A stretch of 64,000 nucleotides of DNA from the NCBI GenBank assembly GCA_022605405.1, contig JABYQQ010000011.1, forward strand, positions 620,001 through 684,000, in the 5' to 3' direction. Source of the DNA: Earliella scabrosa (lineage: Eukaryota; Basidiomycota; Agaricomycetes; Polyporales; Polyporaceae). Of the stretch, positions 36,201 through 46,491 are shown in pieces. The notes beneath the pieces are model-generated. The model ran no database searches. It had not been told where the DNA came from and saw nothing but the letters and a program-made list of their open reading frames with translations. The position numbers were made by a program, and so were the translations under genes. The number at the start of each line of letters is the position of its first letter. Within the stretch, counting starts at the first letter, position 1.

Positions 36201-36908
36201 GCCGGACGCGACGCAGACGCAAGTGCTGGTGAGAACCGGGACGTAGGAACGGATGACGTGGGCGCGGTGGGGCACATGTCCTCGGCGTCGGAGGAGTGGC
36301 GAGGAGGGGAAGGGGAAGGAGGTCAGTCCCTGTCCGCCACGCCGTTCTGCCACTTTGCGTGCGAGCCCCGTAAGCTAATCACGCCCCCCGGTGCCCCGCC
36401 AGACGCGAAGCCGGCGACAGGACGCGGCGCGACGCGCTCTGATCCACGTTTTCTGCTCATGCAGAAGCTGGAGCTCGAGAAGCGCAGGGCGAGGGCCCCC
36501 GCGGTTCCCACCGCTGAGAAGACGCAATTGTCGCCGTCCGGGGCTGGCGCGCCGCACGCCGAGGACGCACCCGTTCCTGTGGCTATGGCTACTACTGTGG
36601 CATCCATGTCGGCGTCGGACGGGACGAGCAACGGGCGCACACCGTCCGCACTGGGTGCAGACGTCGCGGCTGCGGAGCGGACCGCCGAGCAGCGACGCGA
36701 AGCTGCGTTGCGGAGCCAGGCACAGCTCCGCGTCAGGCTCGCCGCTGCGAAGCGGGCAGCGATGGAGCGTCCAGCTACGGCTACGAGCACGAGCACTGGC
36801 CCCGCAGAGACGGGGAGCGGGTCCGGCTTCGCGTCGAGATCTGCCGATGAGAGCCTCGTGTCGCAGGAGATGGTGCTCAAGAGCAGATTAAGGGCGCGGA
36901 AGGCGTGA
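33296..36908 (+). CDS. TOPORS-like RING E3 ubiquitin ligase with RS-rich region
   Basis: A probable nuclear E3 ubiquitin (and possibly SUMO) ligase. Six exons (33296-33515, 33576-33859, 34152-34289, 34354-34492, 34824-34885, 34941-36908) join in phase to give 936 aa. The C3HC4 RING begins CSICLQPYADRTMIPTCSHE, runs through FCFECLLIW and, after the first intron, ends CPLC. It is followed by the MHHIRGKYDYQKHYLPP stretch usual in TOPORS-like proteins. Exons 3-5 encode the conserved helical region (MKSLDIRSEPAVRLLSEFL, SPYRDLSAYD). The last exon starts with a dense Arg/Ser (RS) tract and ends in a long disordered tail with a Lys/Arg-rich helix near the C-terminus. Introns 2 (292 bp) and 4 (331 bp) are long for this genome. 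A hAT MITE lies just upstream. Confidence 0.85.
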
Positions 36909-37498
36909 AGACACGAGGCGCGGCGCGTGGGGGGGTGGGGTGGCTTGACTACAGTTGCATTCTGCTTTGTATTGCAATTCAGTACGCTACCTAATCCGAG
37001 CAGATATTAACTACTTTTTGTCCGTTTCCTCCTCCTTCTGTGGATTCGTACGCTACAAGTTAGACACGGGGAGCCGTTGTTGTCACAGGTGCTGAAGGGA
37101 CGCAGTGGGTTAGTGCTAGGTGTGGGTGGGCGCGGCGGGAATATAAGGCTGTATGGTACGTATGTGCATGCATGCGTGTGGTGGAACAGGAGAACTCGAC
37201 GTGAAAATATCGACTGTACCATCGATGGGTGCCTGTGCGAAGGAACGAAAGCGGATTATGTGCGTCAAATGTACGGTAAAGGGTGCGATTAAGGGCAAGG
37301 CTAGTAGTTAGTTTGGGGCACCGTCCGCGGATCAGGATCCAGGATTAAGTAGTAGCGGGTACAGTTCGCTATAGTGCGTAAGTGTAAAAACGTGGCAGAG
37401 TTCGTGAAAAGACGTCGAGGAAAGGATCGTGTGGGTTTGCGATATACACATCGGGCGGGCGGTGCTCCGCGACACCGCCGCCGTGGATTAGGTGGTGA
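36909..37498. other. Convergent intergenic region, 3' ends of two genes
   Basis: This lies between the stop of the RING gene and the stop of the homeodomain gene and should hold both 3' UTRs and terminators. No gene was recognised. Confidence 0.4.
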
Positions 37499-39279
37499 TT
37501 ACCGAGTACTGTGTGGTTCGTCTGCGGAGTCGTGGATTCCGGGTCGTGCAGGGTGCTCAGGAAACGCACGTCCTGACATAGATCGTACGGGGTCGAAACG
37601 CGTGCGAGGGGGAGCAGGAGAGAGGGGACTGCGGACAGGCGAGGACCCAGAGGCGGCCATGGGAATCACGGTGGACAGGCTGGGGAGCGACTCGCCCCGG
37701 AACGGGGGCCGCGCGCTCGTCGGAGAGCTGCCGTACGGCGGCGCGACCCCGTGCGGGACTTCGGGGGGCGACCTGCGGCGCGTGTACGGCGAGAACGCGG
37801 GGTCGTCCCACTGTGGCTGGGGCTGCAGCGTGAACGGCGGCGGGATGTTGAGCGTGGGCCGCGGCGTCGAGAAGTCGACGTTCGGCGGAGGAAGCGTCCT
37901 CCGGCGATCATCGAGAGACGGTCGGTGCGCGGAAGCACTGGCTTCGAGAGCGCTTATGGATGCGAGGGTCGGGTACACGCCCGCGCTCAGCGGGCTCGTG
38001 GGGCTGGAGACAGGCCCTGCTGCGCGCGACACGCTCGTCACGACGGGCGGGAGCGAGAGGGTCAGCTCGGGGCCCTGCTCGCCCGCAGGACGTCCAGGAC
38101 GGGGCGGAAGCCTGAACAGCTCAGCCGCGTCGGTCGCGGCCGTGGACGGGCGCGACGAGAAACCGTGCGGGGGCGCTCTCCAGGCCGGGTCGTCGTAGGT
38201 CGGGCGGCGGCTTGAGCCGGGGATACCGGGCCCCGCGAGCTGCGTCGGGGGCATGCCAGATCTCGCGAAGTCGTCGGCTAGATACGGATCGCGATGCGCG
38301 AACCGCTCAGAACCCGCGCTAGAAGGCGCGCTCGCCCCGCCGTAGCCCATGTCGCCCATTCCACCGGGCCCGCGAGCGTAGAAGGCCTCGGGGGCTGAGC
38401 CAGCGTAGCCAGTGGGAGCGGTGGGGCTCACGTCGCTTGACGAGCCCGGCGGCGCGTTCGTGAAGGGCCCAAACTGGGGCGGACGCGTGAGGGGGGCGGA
38501 CGTGGTTGACGCCTGTCCGCGGGGCCGACGTGCCTTCTGACGCTGATTCTGTCGAGTCGGTCGGCATCAGCAAGCAGGTACGCGAAAACAGGGGACAAGG
38601 TACACTCGCCTGAAACCAAATCTGGAAGTGCGCGACGAGCGAGAGACAAGTTGAGCACTCGAACGTGCACGGCGGCGGCGGCTGAGGACGTACCTGCACT
38701 TTGCGAGCACTCAGTCCGATGGAGCGTCCGACCTCTTCGCGCATCTGGGTGGTAGGGAACCGCGACTAGAAGCACCGGCGTTAGTGCGCCGTCGCGAAGG
38801 CGCGTTGCGAGGACGATGGGGGGACGTACCTGCGCGAGAAGTGCGTGAAGGACAGCTGCCTGGTGCGGTGTGGTCAACGTCCGTGTCCGCTTCTTCTTAG
38901 GCGGGGGGCCCTCCGGTGCGCTCTCGGAGGCGGATGGCTTGCTCGCGCCCCCTTCCATCTCCGTGTCCGCCATGTCGCCTTGTGAGGATGATCCCGAAGG
39001 GCTCGAGCGCCCTACTGCGGCGCGTTTTCTCTTGCGAGAGCTCGATTCGGGGTCGGAGGCGGCGGTGGCAGCAGGCGGGGTAGCGACGCGTGAGGAGGAG
39101 GAGGGGTGGTGTGAAGCGATGTTGCTGGGGGGTGAAGCTCTCTGGTAGGGTTGGGGGTCTGTAGGGATAGGACGGCGGGGAGGCGAAGTCGACGAAGGGC
39201 GTCGGGGACTCCTTGGTCGGCGTTCGTCGGTCGGGATAGTAGGAGCAGAAGATGGCGCGTCTGCAGCGTTGCGTGACAT
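37499..39279 (-). CDS. Homeodomain transcription factor
   Basis: A nuclear DNA-binding regulator; mushroom homologues act in development, though the exact orthologue is not assigned. Exons are 39279-38830, 38765-38694, 38621-38610 and 38548-37499, all phase 0, from ATG 39279. Residues about 129-190 form the homeodomain: a basic arm KKKRTRTLT, helix 1 (HQAAVLHALLAQ), a loop SRFPTTQ, helix 2 (MREEVGRSIGL) and helix 3 (KVQIWFQNQRQKARR). The IWFQ of helix 3 is encoded by a 12-nt microexon, followed by an intron with a GC donor (CAG/GCGAGT). The rest is Pro/Ser-rich and disordered, as expected for an activation or interaction region. The 2.8-kb upstream region is long and may hold complex regulation. 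Confidence 0.9.
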
Positions 39280-42063
39280 ATTCAAAGAGACAAAGAGAGC
39301 GATTACAGTTGAGATCCAGAGCAGGAGCGTTGCGTTAATTAGGGGCGGCCAGAATTAAGAACCAGATTGAGTATACGGCGTCGAAGGGGGTTCAGACCTT
39401 CGGCGGAGGAATGATACAACAGACCCAAAGAGCTTCAGCACATCGGTTCGGGGGGAGGGAGGATTGCCAGACCCGGAGATGGTCACGGACGAAGGGGAAG
39501 GAGCGCAAGGAGGACCGGGGCGCGTGGAAATAAGCTGGAGACCGAGCGAGCATGATGAGCGGTTGGCGCTGCGACGACGACGAAATAGAGCCGAAACCGA
39601 AACTTATCGACCGCGATCGAGCGTGAATAATTGCCACAACCCTGGGGAAACCTTGAAGCCGTTGCGCAATGGATGGACGCTAGTCCCCATCCGGCGGCCA
39701 GACGCCCGCGCCAAGGCCCTGTCCTTGCGTCCCGAGATCTTGACGCGGGAAAATCCTGGAGCAAGCCCGACGGTGAGCAGCAGCAGTCTAGAGCTTGTTA
39801 CCAGGGAGAACGCGCGATGTCCGACTGCCCGGCCCACGCTAGCACGCTCGGATAGCTACCCGGCTTACGACGACATTACGCCCATGGCATTCCACGACAA
39901 ACCCCGCGCGCGAGGCAGCAGCAGCCCGTGGCCCGAACGCGGCCGCGCGACGAGCTCGAGGGGCGCTGCTAGGACGCCGGACGGAGGCGAGCCAGGGGCG
40001 ATCGGTTCGCGGGGAAGGGTGACGAGGGCGAGCGAGGGCGAACTCGCGCTGTGCCTTTCTCGGTCGTTGGTGCATGTTTGATGCGCGGCCCAGATAAGAT
40101 CGGCCCCCGGGCGCCTGCGCGCAAGCCGCGTCCGGGTCGCCAGGAGTGCTCGCGCTGGGTCCGCTTGTCGTCGACAGCATCCGACTGCGACTGAATTTGT
40201 GGCCGTTGCCGATCTTCATCAGCGATGACAAGGCAACGACCCGGACGCGGCCAACCGACGCCTCGTGCTCTCGTCTTCTCGGACACCCGCCCCCATGTGC
40301 ATCGCAACGCGCGCCAGCCTCCCAGCGCACTCTCACCGCAATTTACGACCAATATCCCGCCGGACAACCCCGCCAGGCCGCAGTCGACGACAGCTCGCCG
40401 GGTCTCCATAAGTAACTGCCATTTAGCACTCGGAGCCCGGTCCTCGATCACCTGCGTCGTCGAGCTCGGCGCCGCCCCATTAACTCATCCATTACTCGAC
40501 CGTTGCCGCCCGCGCTGGTGACGACGGGTGACAGCCGTGGATGCCGCTGCGAGAACGGCGGGACGCTTGCCAACTCTCAACCCAATTTCCACTCCGACTC
40601 GAGTCTCGAGAGCCCTTGTCGTCATCTTTCACCTCGGACACGAGGTCGGCCGCTAGCCGTGCTCCTCGAACCTCGCCCTCGGTCAGATGCGCGACTGTCC
40701 GACCGGGTGTTCGTGGTGAACACATGCGTCTCTGATGGCAGTCCATGCCGCGGCCTGCTCGTAGCGGGCCCCGCACATGTCCGTCGACGTCAACGGTCAA
40801 TGGCGAAGGAGACGCATTGCGCACGCGAGACAAAGACGCGCTCGTCTGCGGAGGCAATAGCATTACACACGTCAACGGCGGAAGGGGTTGTTTATAGAAC
40901 TGTGAACACATCTTCTGCTCACCAGATGACAGTTCACCACCTATGACGTTTCTCAGCAAATGCGCGTTCCGGGGTTGTAGATCCATTCTCTTGGTGACTG
41001 GTCTGCAAACTGGCGCTCTGGCGCAGAAGAACCGGGCAAGCGCAGCACCATTTCCGTGACATGCAATCTGGAGAGACCAGAAGGCGCGGCGTGAGAGATG
41101 ATGGACCAAACACCACCGTCGGATGCTGAGTGCAATGCGGCATCCTGATTCCTGAATGTCCATCGATGAGCCAAGGCACAAGGACTGTATGAGGATTGAA
41201 GTGGATCCGAACGTCCCCACCGTGGGGGAAGAAGAGCCGCGCCGGCGATTAACCGGTGGGGGATTCGTGCCGCAAGCTTAATGGGGCCGTCAGTTAAGCA
41301 GACTTGCAAGCCTGGCAGCTCATAATAGAGGTGAATCCGACGCATTGGGAGCAACGTTCGAGGTCAGCTTGATTGGGTCAGCACGACTGGGAGAATGGGA
41401 GGTGTTAATTATGGTTCATTAAGATAATGGAGAGAACAGCGTTCCGCACCGAGAAGACGAGTGCGTCCAAATCGAGCCTCGGGGATGAGAGAGCAGTCGC
41501 CACGCGGGTAGCCGGGATGCCCGCGGGAAGTATCAGAACGGTACGTACTCGTTCGAACTGAGCAAGTCCGCCCCGACGGGCTGCTTGTGGTCGATTGCGA
41601 TCAGCGGACCCGCGGGTGCTACGGAACGCCGCAAGTGTTGCTGACGGAGCCATTAGTTGCTTCATTACGAGAACTGTCTCGCTCTTCATGGCAACCAGGG
41701 AGAGCGCGCTGGTAGAAGACATACTTTGCGGACCGCTCGCGCTCGCCACCAACTCTCACAAGGCCGTTGAGGACGTACAGATAGTGGCAACAGGGCGTCC
41801 GGTGTGACACACAGCATCCGCTCGACGACCGAGAAGAGCTGGCTTGGGAGAGGAGCAGACCAACTCAGCAACAGAAGCCAACCAGCGTTCGAGAACCTCA
41901 ACCAGGTACTTCCATCTGTCACGCGTCACAATCCCCGCCCCAGATGGCGCACGTGACACACGCGCTGTCACACACGCGTCGCGTTCACGAATCGCCGCTT
42001 GTTTCTCTTCCGCCACCTCCGTCCGGCCACGGTCCTTAACCACCGCCCGTCTCCCCGTCTGCG
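39280..42063. other. Long divergent intergenic region
   Basis: 2.8 kb between the starts of the homeodomain gene (minus) and the Sld3-like gene (plus). Several open frames exist (for example 40492-41220 minus, 39464-40081 plus), but none has a recognisable domain or splice pattern. I read this as promoter and 5' UTR sequence, possibly with untranslated RNA. Confidence 0.4.
41974..41979 (+). promoter_or_regulatory. MCB box (ACGCGT), candidate MBF site
   Basis: ACGCGT lies 85 bp upstream of the Sld3-like start codon, in a CACACGCGTCGCG context, with a CACGTGAC E-box-like site about 25 bp further up. ACGCGT is the MluI cell-cycle box bound by MBF in fungi, which drives G1/S transcription of replication genes. 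The site is seen; its use is inference. Confidence 0.5.
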
Positions 42064-45000
42064 ATGGTCACAATCGCTCAGCCACTCTACACGCTCCCCA
42101 CAAACCCGTCCGTGAAATGGCTCGCGACCCAGGAGCGCAACCTCAATCGAGAGCTCCCGTACCCCGACGCAGCCGCCGAGACGGCAGAAGAGTACGTTTC
42201 CCGAACGTACCTCCAATTCCTATGGTTACCGCAGGTGAGGCTCTATCCTTATCCGTCCGCCGTCCGATTTTCTCGCATCTCCTGCCTCATTTCCGCTGTC
42301 ACGGGCTGCGGCGAGCTATATAATGCATCCCGGGCGCATCAGGCCTGCTCGAGGCCCACCGCGTTCTCGCCTGCGCGCGAAGGGCGAACACGATGTGGGG
42401 TGCGTGCAGAGCAGCCTCTGCATGCACCTCGCGTACGTAACCGGACACCACACTCAGACTGTCCTCGTACTCGGTTGCGATGCACCGCCGGCGCACTCCG
42501 AGGAGTCGCTTTAATCCATTAGGATTTCTCCGTATTCTTCGTTTGGAACGCGCAGCCCGAGCCACGGTGCAGGGACGAGCTCTAAGTAATGGACGAAAGC
42601 CAGATACGACGTAAGATGCGCTAGGACGTGCCACACGCCCCTGTTGTGCTGCCGTCATTCGTGACCGCCACCCTTGGCGCACAAGAGATCCATCCGTCCA
42701 TTCCTCTCCTGCGCCTCCATGCCACTATTACAGGCCAATCGTGTGCCCTCGGAGCCATCGATCTTATGCGACGACGATGACAGCACGACGGGTCCATTCC
42801 AGCGGTTCGCCGCCAAGGGTGCGCAATGCTTACTCGTGCCCTGTGCGGCTGTGTAGTGCATTATGTCACCGTCCCTCGTCTGGGTTTGCAACGCGTTCTG
42901 GCCGGTGATCAGCGTGGACGCAGTCGTCGCAGAATGTGCTCCCTGGCGCTGGGCGATAGGAGAGGAAGCATAAGAATCGAGCTCGACAGTGCGCTGGCGG
43001 CGACTGGACCCTCCATAGGCCTCGCGAAAACGGTTAGCAGAGAGAAGCTTCGAGTCTTATTGTTGTCCTCTTCACACAGATTGTAGGTCCTCTGCGCGAT
43101 TTCTCATGGGTGGGACTTGACCGCGGCGTCGGGCTGTTTTAGTTCTGGTGGTATTACCCCAGTATCCGCGAGCCATGAGGCAGAACCGCCTCCGCGCTTC
43201 TCGGCTACCATCACACGAGAGGTCCGCTCTTGAACCTTCCTATCTCGTTGTGGAACGTGAAAAATACACAATGTCTGTTGTGTGCGGAGATTACCGACCG
43301 ACCAACAGATATGATCCTATAACACATTTTATTTCATCGATTCATGCACCATGCCTCGATGGGCTGTGTTTTTGTCAAAGTTCGTCTGCACTGCGGACGT
43401 GCGGTTGCGCGGCCATGGACCGGATGCTGACCGCTTTACTGCCAGTCAATTATGCCTCTGCAGTTCCTCATACCGGCCTTACTGCGTGTGACGTCGTCAG
43501 CACCCTCGCCATCCACCTCTCAATCGCCTGCCGCCCATCCATTACACTCCCTGCTCAAGCCTATTCTGCTGACGTCCCGCGGCGCCTCCCAGAAATACCA
43601 CGAGCGGATACCGCAGCTGCTCGCCGACGAGAGCGAGCCAGCGGACGCCGAGGAGGAGTACCTCTGGTACGCCTACCACAAGGACAAGCTCGGCGAGGAC
43701 GAGCAGCCCCAGTCCGAGTCCGAGTCGCAGCGAGAAGAGTACGAGGCGCAGGAGCGGCTCAAGACCGCGTGGCTAGAAAAGTTCGAGCGGAGAGAGTACG
43801 TGCCCTCATGCGTTTCCTCTCCGCCGCTCCGCCTTCTCACGCACCCGCTCGCTCCCCGCTGACTCTAACCCCTTCTTCCATTCCTGCATCGCTGCGCCCC
43901 GCACGCGCAGGGTCCAGATACAGATCCTCCTCCACTTCCTCCTCCTCACCCTCCCGGGCGAGCGCACGACCGACGATGCACGGGCGGCCGACGCCGAGTC
44001 GCTGTCCCTGCCGCCATCGCTGTCTCCCTCCAAGTCAAAGTCAAAGAAGCGTAAACGCAAAGATCGTGAGAGGGACGGGAGGGCGTTGGAGCCGCCCCCG
44101 CAGCCCCTGGAAGAGCGGCTGGAGAGCTACATGGACAAGCTCGCGATGTGGCAGCTCATGCAGTCCGTCGACAGCACGGTCAACCGCGGCGGTGCATCCA
44201 ACCGCGGCGGGGGCAAGGGCAAGGGCAAGGAGAAGGAGGGAGAGAAGGATGACAGAGACTGGATGCAGGTCTTCTGCGAGGACATCGTCGAGCCGCTGTG
44301 CGTGTGCGCGACCCGAGCCCTGCTGCGCTCGCGCTCTGTCCGTCAAAGTTGAGTTGGGGCTGACACACGCCGCCCATGGCATTTGCGTTTGTGCATTAGG
44401 TTCAAGGAGAAGGTCCCAGAGCTCTGCGCGCTCTTCCGCTCAAAGCTCTGGCCCGAGACTGCCACCTCGGACACGGACTCGCTCGGGCTCACCCCGCCTG
44501 TCTCCCCCAAGCCCGCCGCGAAACGTCTCAAGGGCGCTGCTGCCGCCGCCACCACCACCACCGCAACCACGACGACGGGCTCGAAAGGCAGAGATGCCGA
44601 GGCCCGGGCGCGTTCCCGCTCGCTGTCGATGTCGCTCGAGCAGGAGAAACGGGAGCGGTCGCGGTCGCTGAGCATCGGCCCGAACGCGCTGCGCAAACGG
44701 GCGACGATGTTCGAGGTGACCATGACGACCAAGTTCAGCAAGAAGAAGCCCGGGCTCGAGCGCACTGCGTCCGTGCCCGCACCCGGCCCATCGCTGTCGC
44801 GCACGCAGAGCCAACAGCAGCTGGAGGCGAAACGGCCCGACAAGAGCTCGATGGGCAGTGTCCTTGTCGCCGCGACGCCGGTCAAGCCGAAGACTGAACG
44901 GACGCAGTCACAGAGGACTCAGTCTCAGTCACAATCCCAGTCTCAGTCGCAATCGCAGGCGCGGATTCCGGCCCTCTTCGCGGGCTCATCAGGTGCTAGC

Positions 45001-45381
45001 TCCTCTCGTATACAGTCGCAGAAGCCGGCCCCACCTTCCGAGATGAGCCGTGTCGATAGCCTACGTATAGACACGGACGAAGAAGACGATCAGGACCAGG
45101 ACGACGCCGTCGCCACCCCGACCAGGGCCCGCCGTCAGCGCACGGTCTCGTGCATCTCTGGAGACGGCGATGGCGAGGAATGGAACCTCGACAGTACCCC
45201 GGATATCCTCCAGTTGGGTGCCTCTGGCTCGCAGGAGTGGCACTCGTCTGGAGACGAAGGGCCGCCCGTCAGCAGCAGTCCAGGCGATCTGGGAGGGTTT
45301 GGAGACGAGCGCACGCCCGTACGCGCCGGTCGCGGGCGGGGCCGCGTCCTTGTGGGGGACACGCCGACCAAAGGTCGCTGA
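42064..45381 (+). CDS. Sld3-like DNA replication initiation factor
   Basis: Sld3/Treslin recruits Cdc45 to the loaded MCM helicase after CDK phosphorylation. Exons 42064-42234, 43464-43795, 43911-44297 and 44400-45381 join in phase to give 623 aa. Conserved-looking segments are YLQFLWLPQ/FLIPALLRV across intron 1, LLKPILLTSRGASQKYHERI, EEEYLWYAYHKDK, ERREVQIQILLHFLLLTLPG, MDKLAMWQLM, and DWMQVFCEDIVEPLFKEKVP. These resemble the fungal Sld3 domain from memory. The C-terminal half is disordered, with an (SQ)n run and many SP/TP sites fitting CDK control. Intron 1 is 1,229 bp, far above the local norm. An alternative start at ATG 43452 would drop the first 57 residues. Confidence 0.65.
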
Positions 45382-45762
45382 CCGATCGTCGTCATATCCA
45401 TTCGTTTAGCTCCCTGCTACTTAGACGAGACCTCCATCGACACTGTAACTGCTCTCTGTTGCTGCTGCTCGTGCTATGTGAACCTGCTTTCGACATCGTT
45501 CATTACCGCGATGCCGATGCTTCGCGAAGGCGGTCACGGGTCCGCTGAGCGAAGGTTAGTCAACTGACCCCCTGTCGGGCTCGGCAGCATTCCGGCGCGG
45601 GCTGATATAAGGATCTCGCTTGCGCTCCGCCGCTTCCCGTTCTCAGTACACTGTCAGACTTCAGTTCCCCGAAGCCTGAAGCTTGCCAGCCGGGGCCTGT
45701 GCGTCCGTGTCCGTTCGCGCGACTTAACAGCAGCCAGGAACGATCGCCACTGCCGCATCCGA
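45382..45762. other. Intergenic region and ankyrin-gene promoter
   Basis: This holds the 3' flank of the Sld3-like gene and a TATA-like GATATAAGG at about 45603, some 160 bp before the ankyrin-gene ATG. No gene was recognised. Confidence 0.4.
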
Positions 45763-46366
45763 ATGGTGTGTACAGTGTACTCCCCGCGCGGCGCCGTTCC
45801 ATGCCCGATAACGCACCGTTCTCTCTCAGGCGGAGAGCAACCACAAACCGAGCGTGGAGGGCATCCCGCAGGAAACGCTCGACTTCGCACACCGAATGTT
45901 CGATGCGGCCCGTGACAACAACGCGGAGCTGCTTCTGCAGGCCGTCGATGTGGGCCTCCCCCCGAATTTGACCAACGACAAGGGTGCGTTCGTCGCGAGG
46001 CGACCACTAGAAGTCCGCGTTTGGCTGACTGAAGCGTCCGCGGTGTTCGGACGCGCAGGGAACACGCTTCTCATGCTCGCGGCCTACAACGGACACGCTA
46101 ATCTCGTCAAGGAGTTGCTGGCCAGGGGCGCGGATGGGAATCGCACAAACGATCAGGGCCAGTCGCCGCTTGCAGGCGCGGTGTTCAAGGGGCACGACGA
46201 AGTCGTTCGCGTGCTGGTAGAGGGCGGCGCAAACCCGCGTCACGGCACGCCTACCGCAATACAAACCGCACGGATGTTCAAGAAGAACGATCTGCTGAAG
46301 GTGCTGGGAGCGACGGCGGAGGACATGAATGAGCCCGTACCCGGGATACCGGGTCCCCCTCATTGA
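45763..46366 (+). CDS. Ankyrin-repeat protein, 154 aa
   Basis: A small ankyrin-repeat adaptor, probably protein-binding; the partner is unknown. Exons are 45763-45765, 45830-45983 and 46059-46366. The first coding exon is just the ATG, followed at once by a 64-bp intron (GTGTGTACAG...CTCAG). Translation then continues AESNHKPSVEGIPQETL. Two clear repeats (GNTLLMLAAYNGHANLVKEL, then GQSPLAGAVFKGHDEVVRVL) follow a capping half repeat (AARDNNAELLLQAVDVG), and a C-terminal cap ends ILKVLGA-like. If the first intron is ignored, an in-frame ATG at about 45854 does not exist upstream of the conserved start, which supports the three-exon model. Convergent with Mon2, 125 bp apart. Confidence 0.8.
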
Positions 46367-46491
46367 AGCAGGAAGGGTAGACAAACAGTTTCCATGATAT
46401 TACGAAATTAGTACAGAAGTCTACAATGTGTGATGTACGATGAACATAGCATGTCAGGACGATAGGTGTGAATCCGATAGGTAGCGATGTT

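Noticed and set aside
40492..41220. 242-codon minus-strand frame in the long intergenic region
   Set aside because: No domain, no start context or splice support; composition resembles flanking non-coding DNA.
43148..44671. 507-codon plus-strand open frame
   Set aside because: It is out of frame with the Sld3-like exons it overlaps and has Arg/Ser-rich low-complexity composition typical of a shadow frame.
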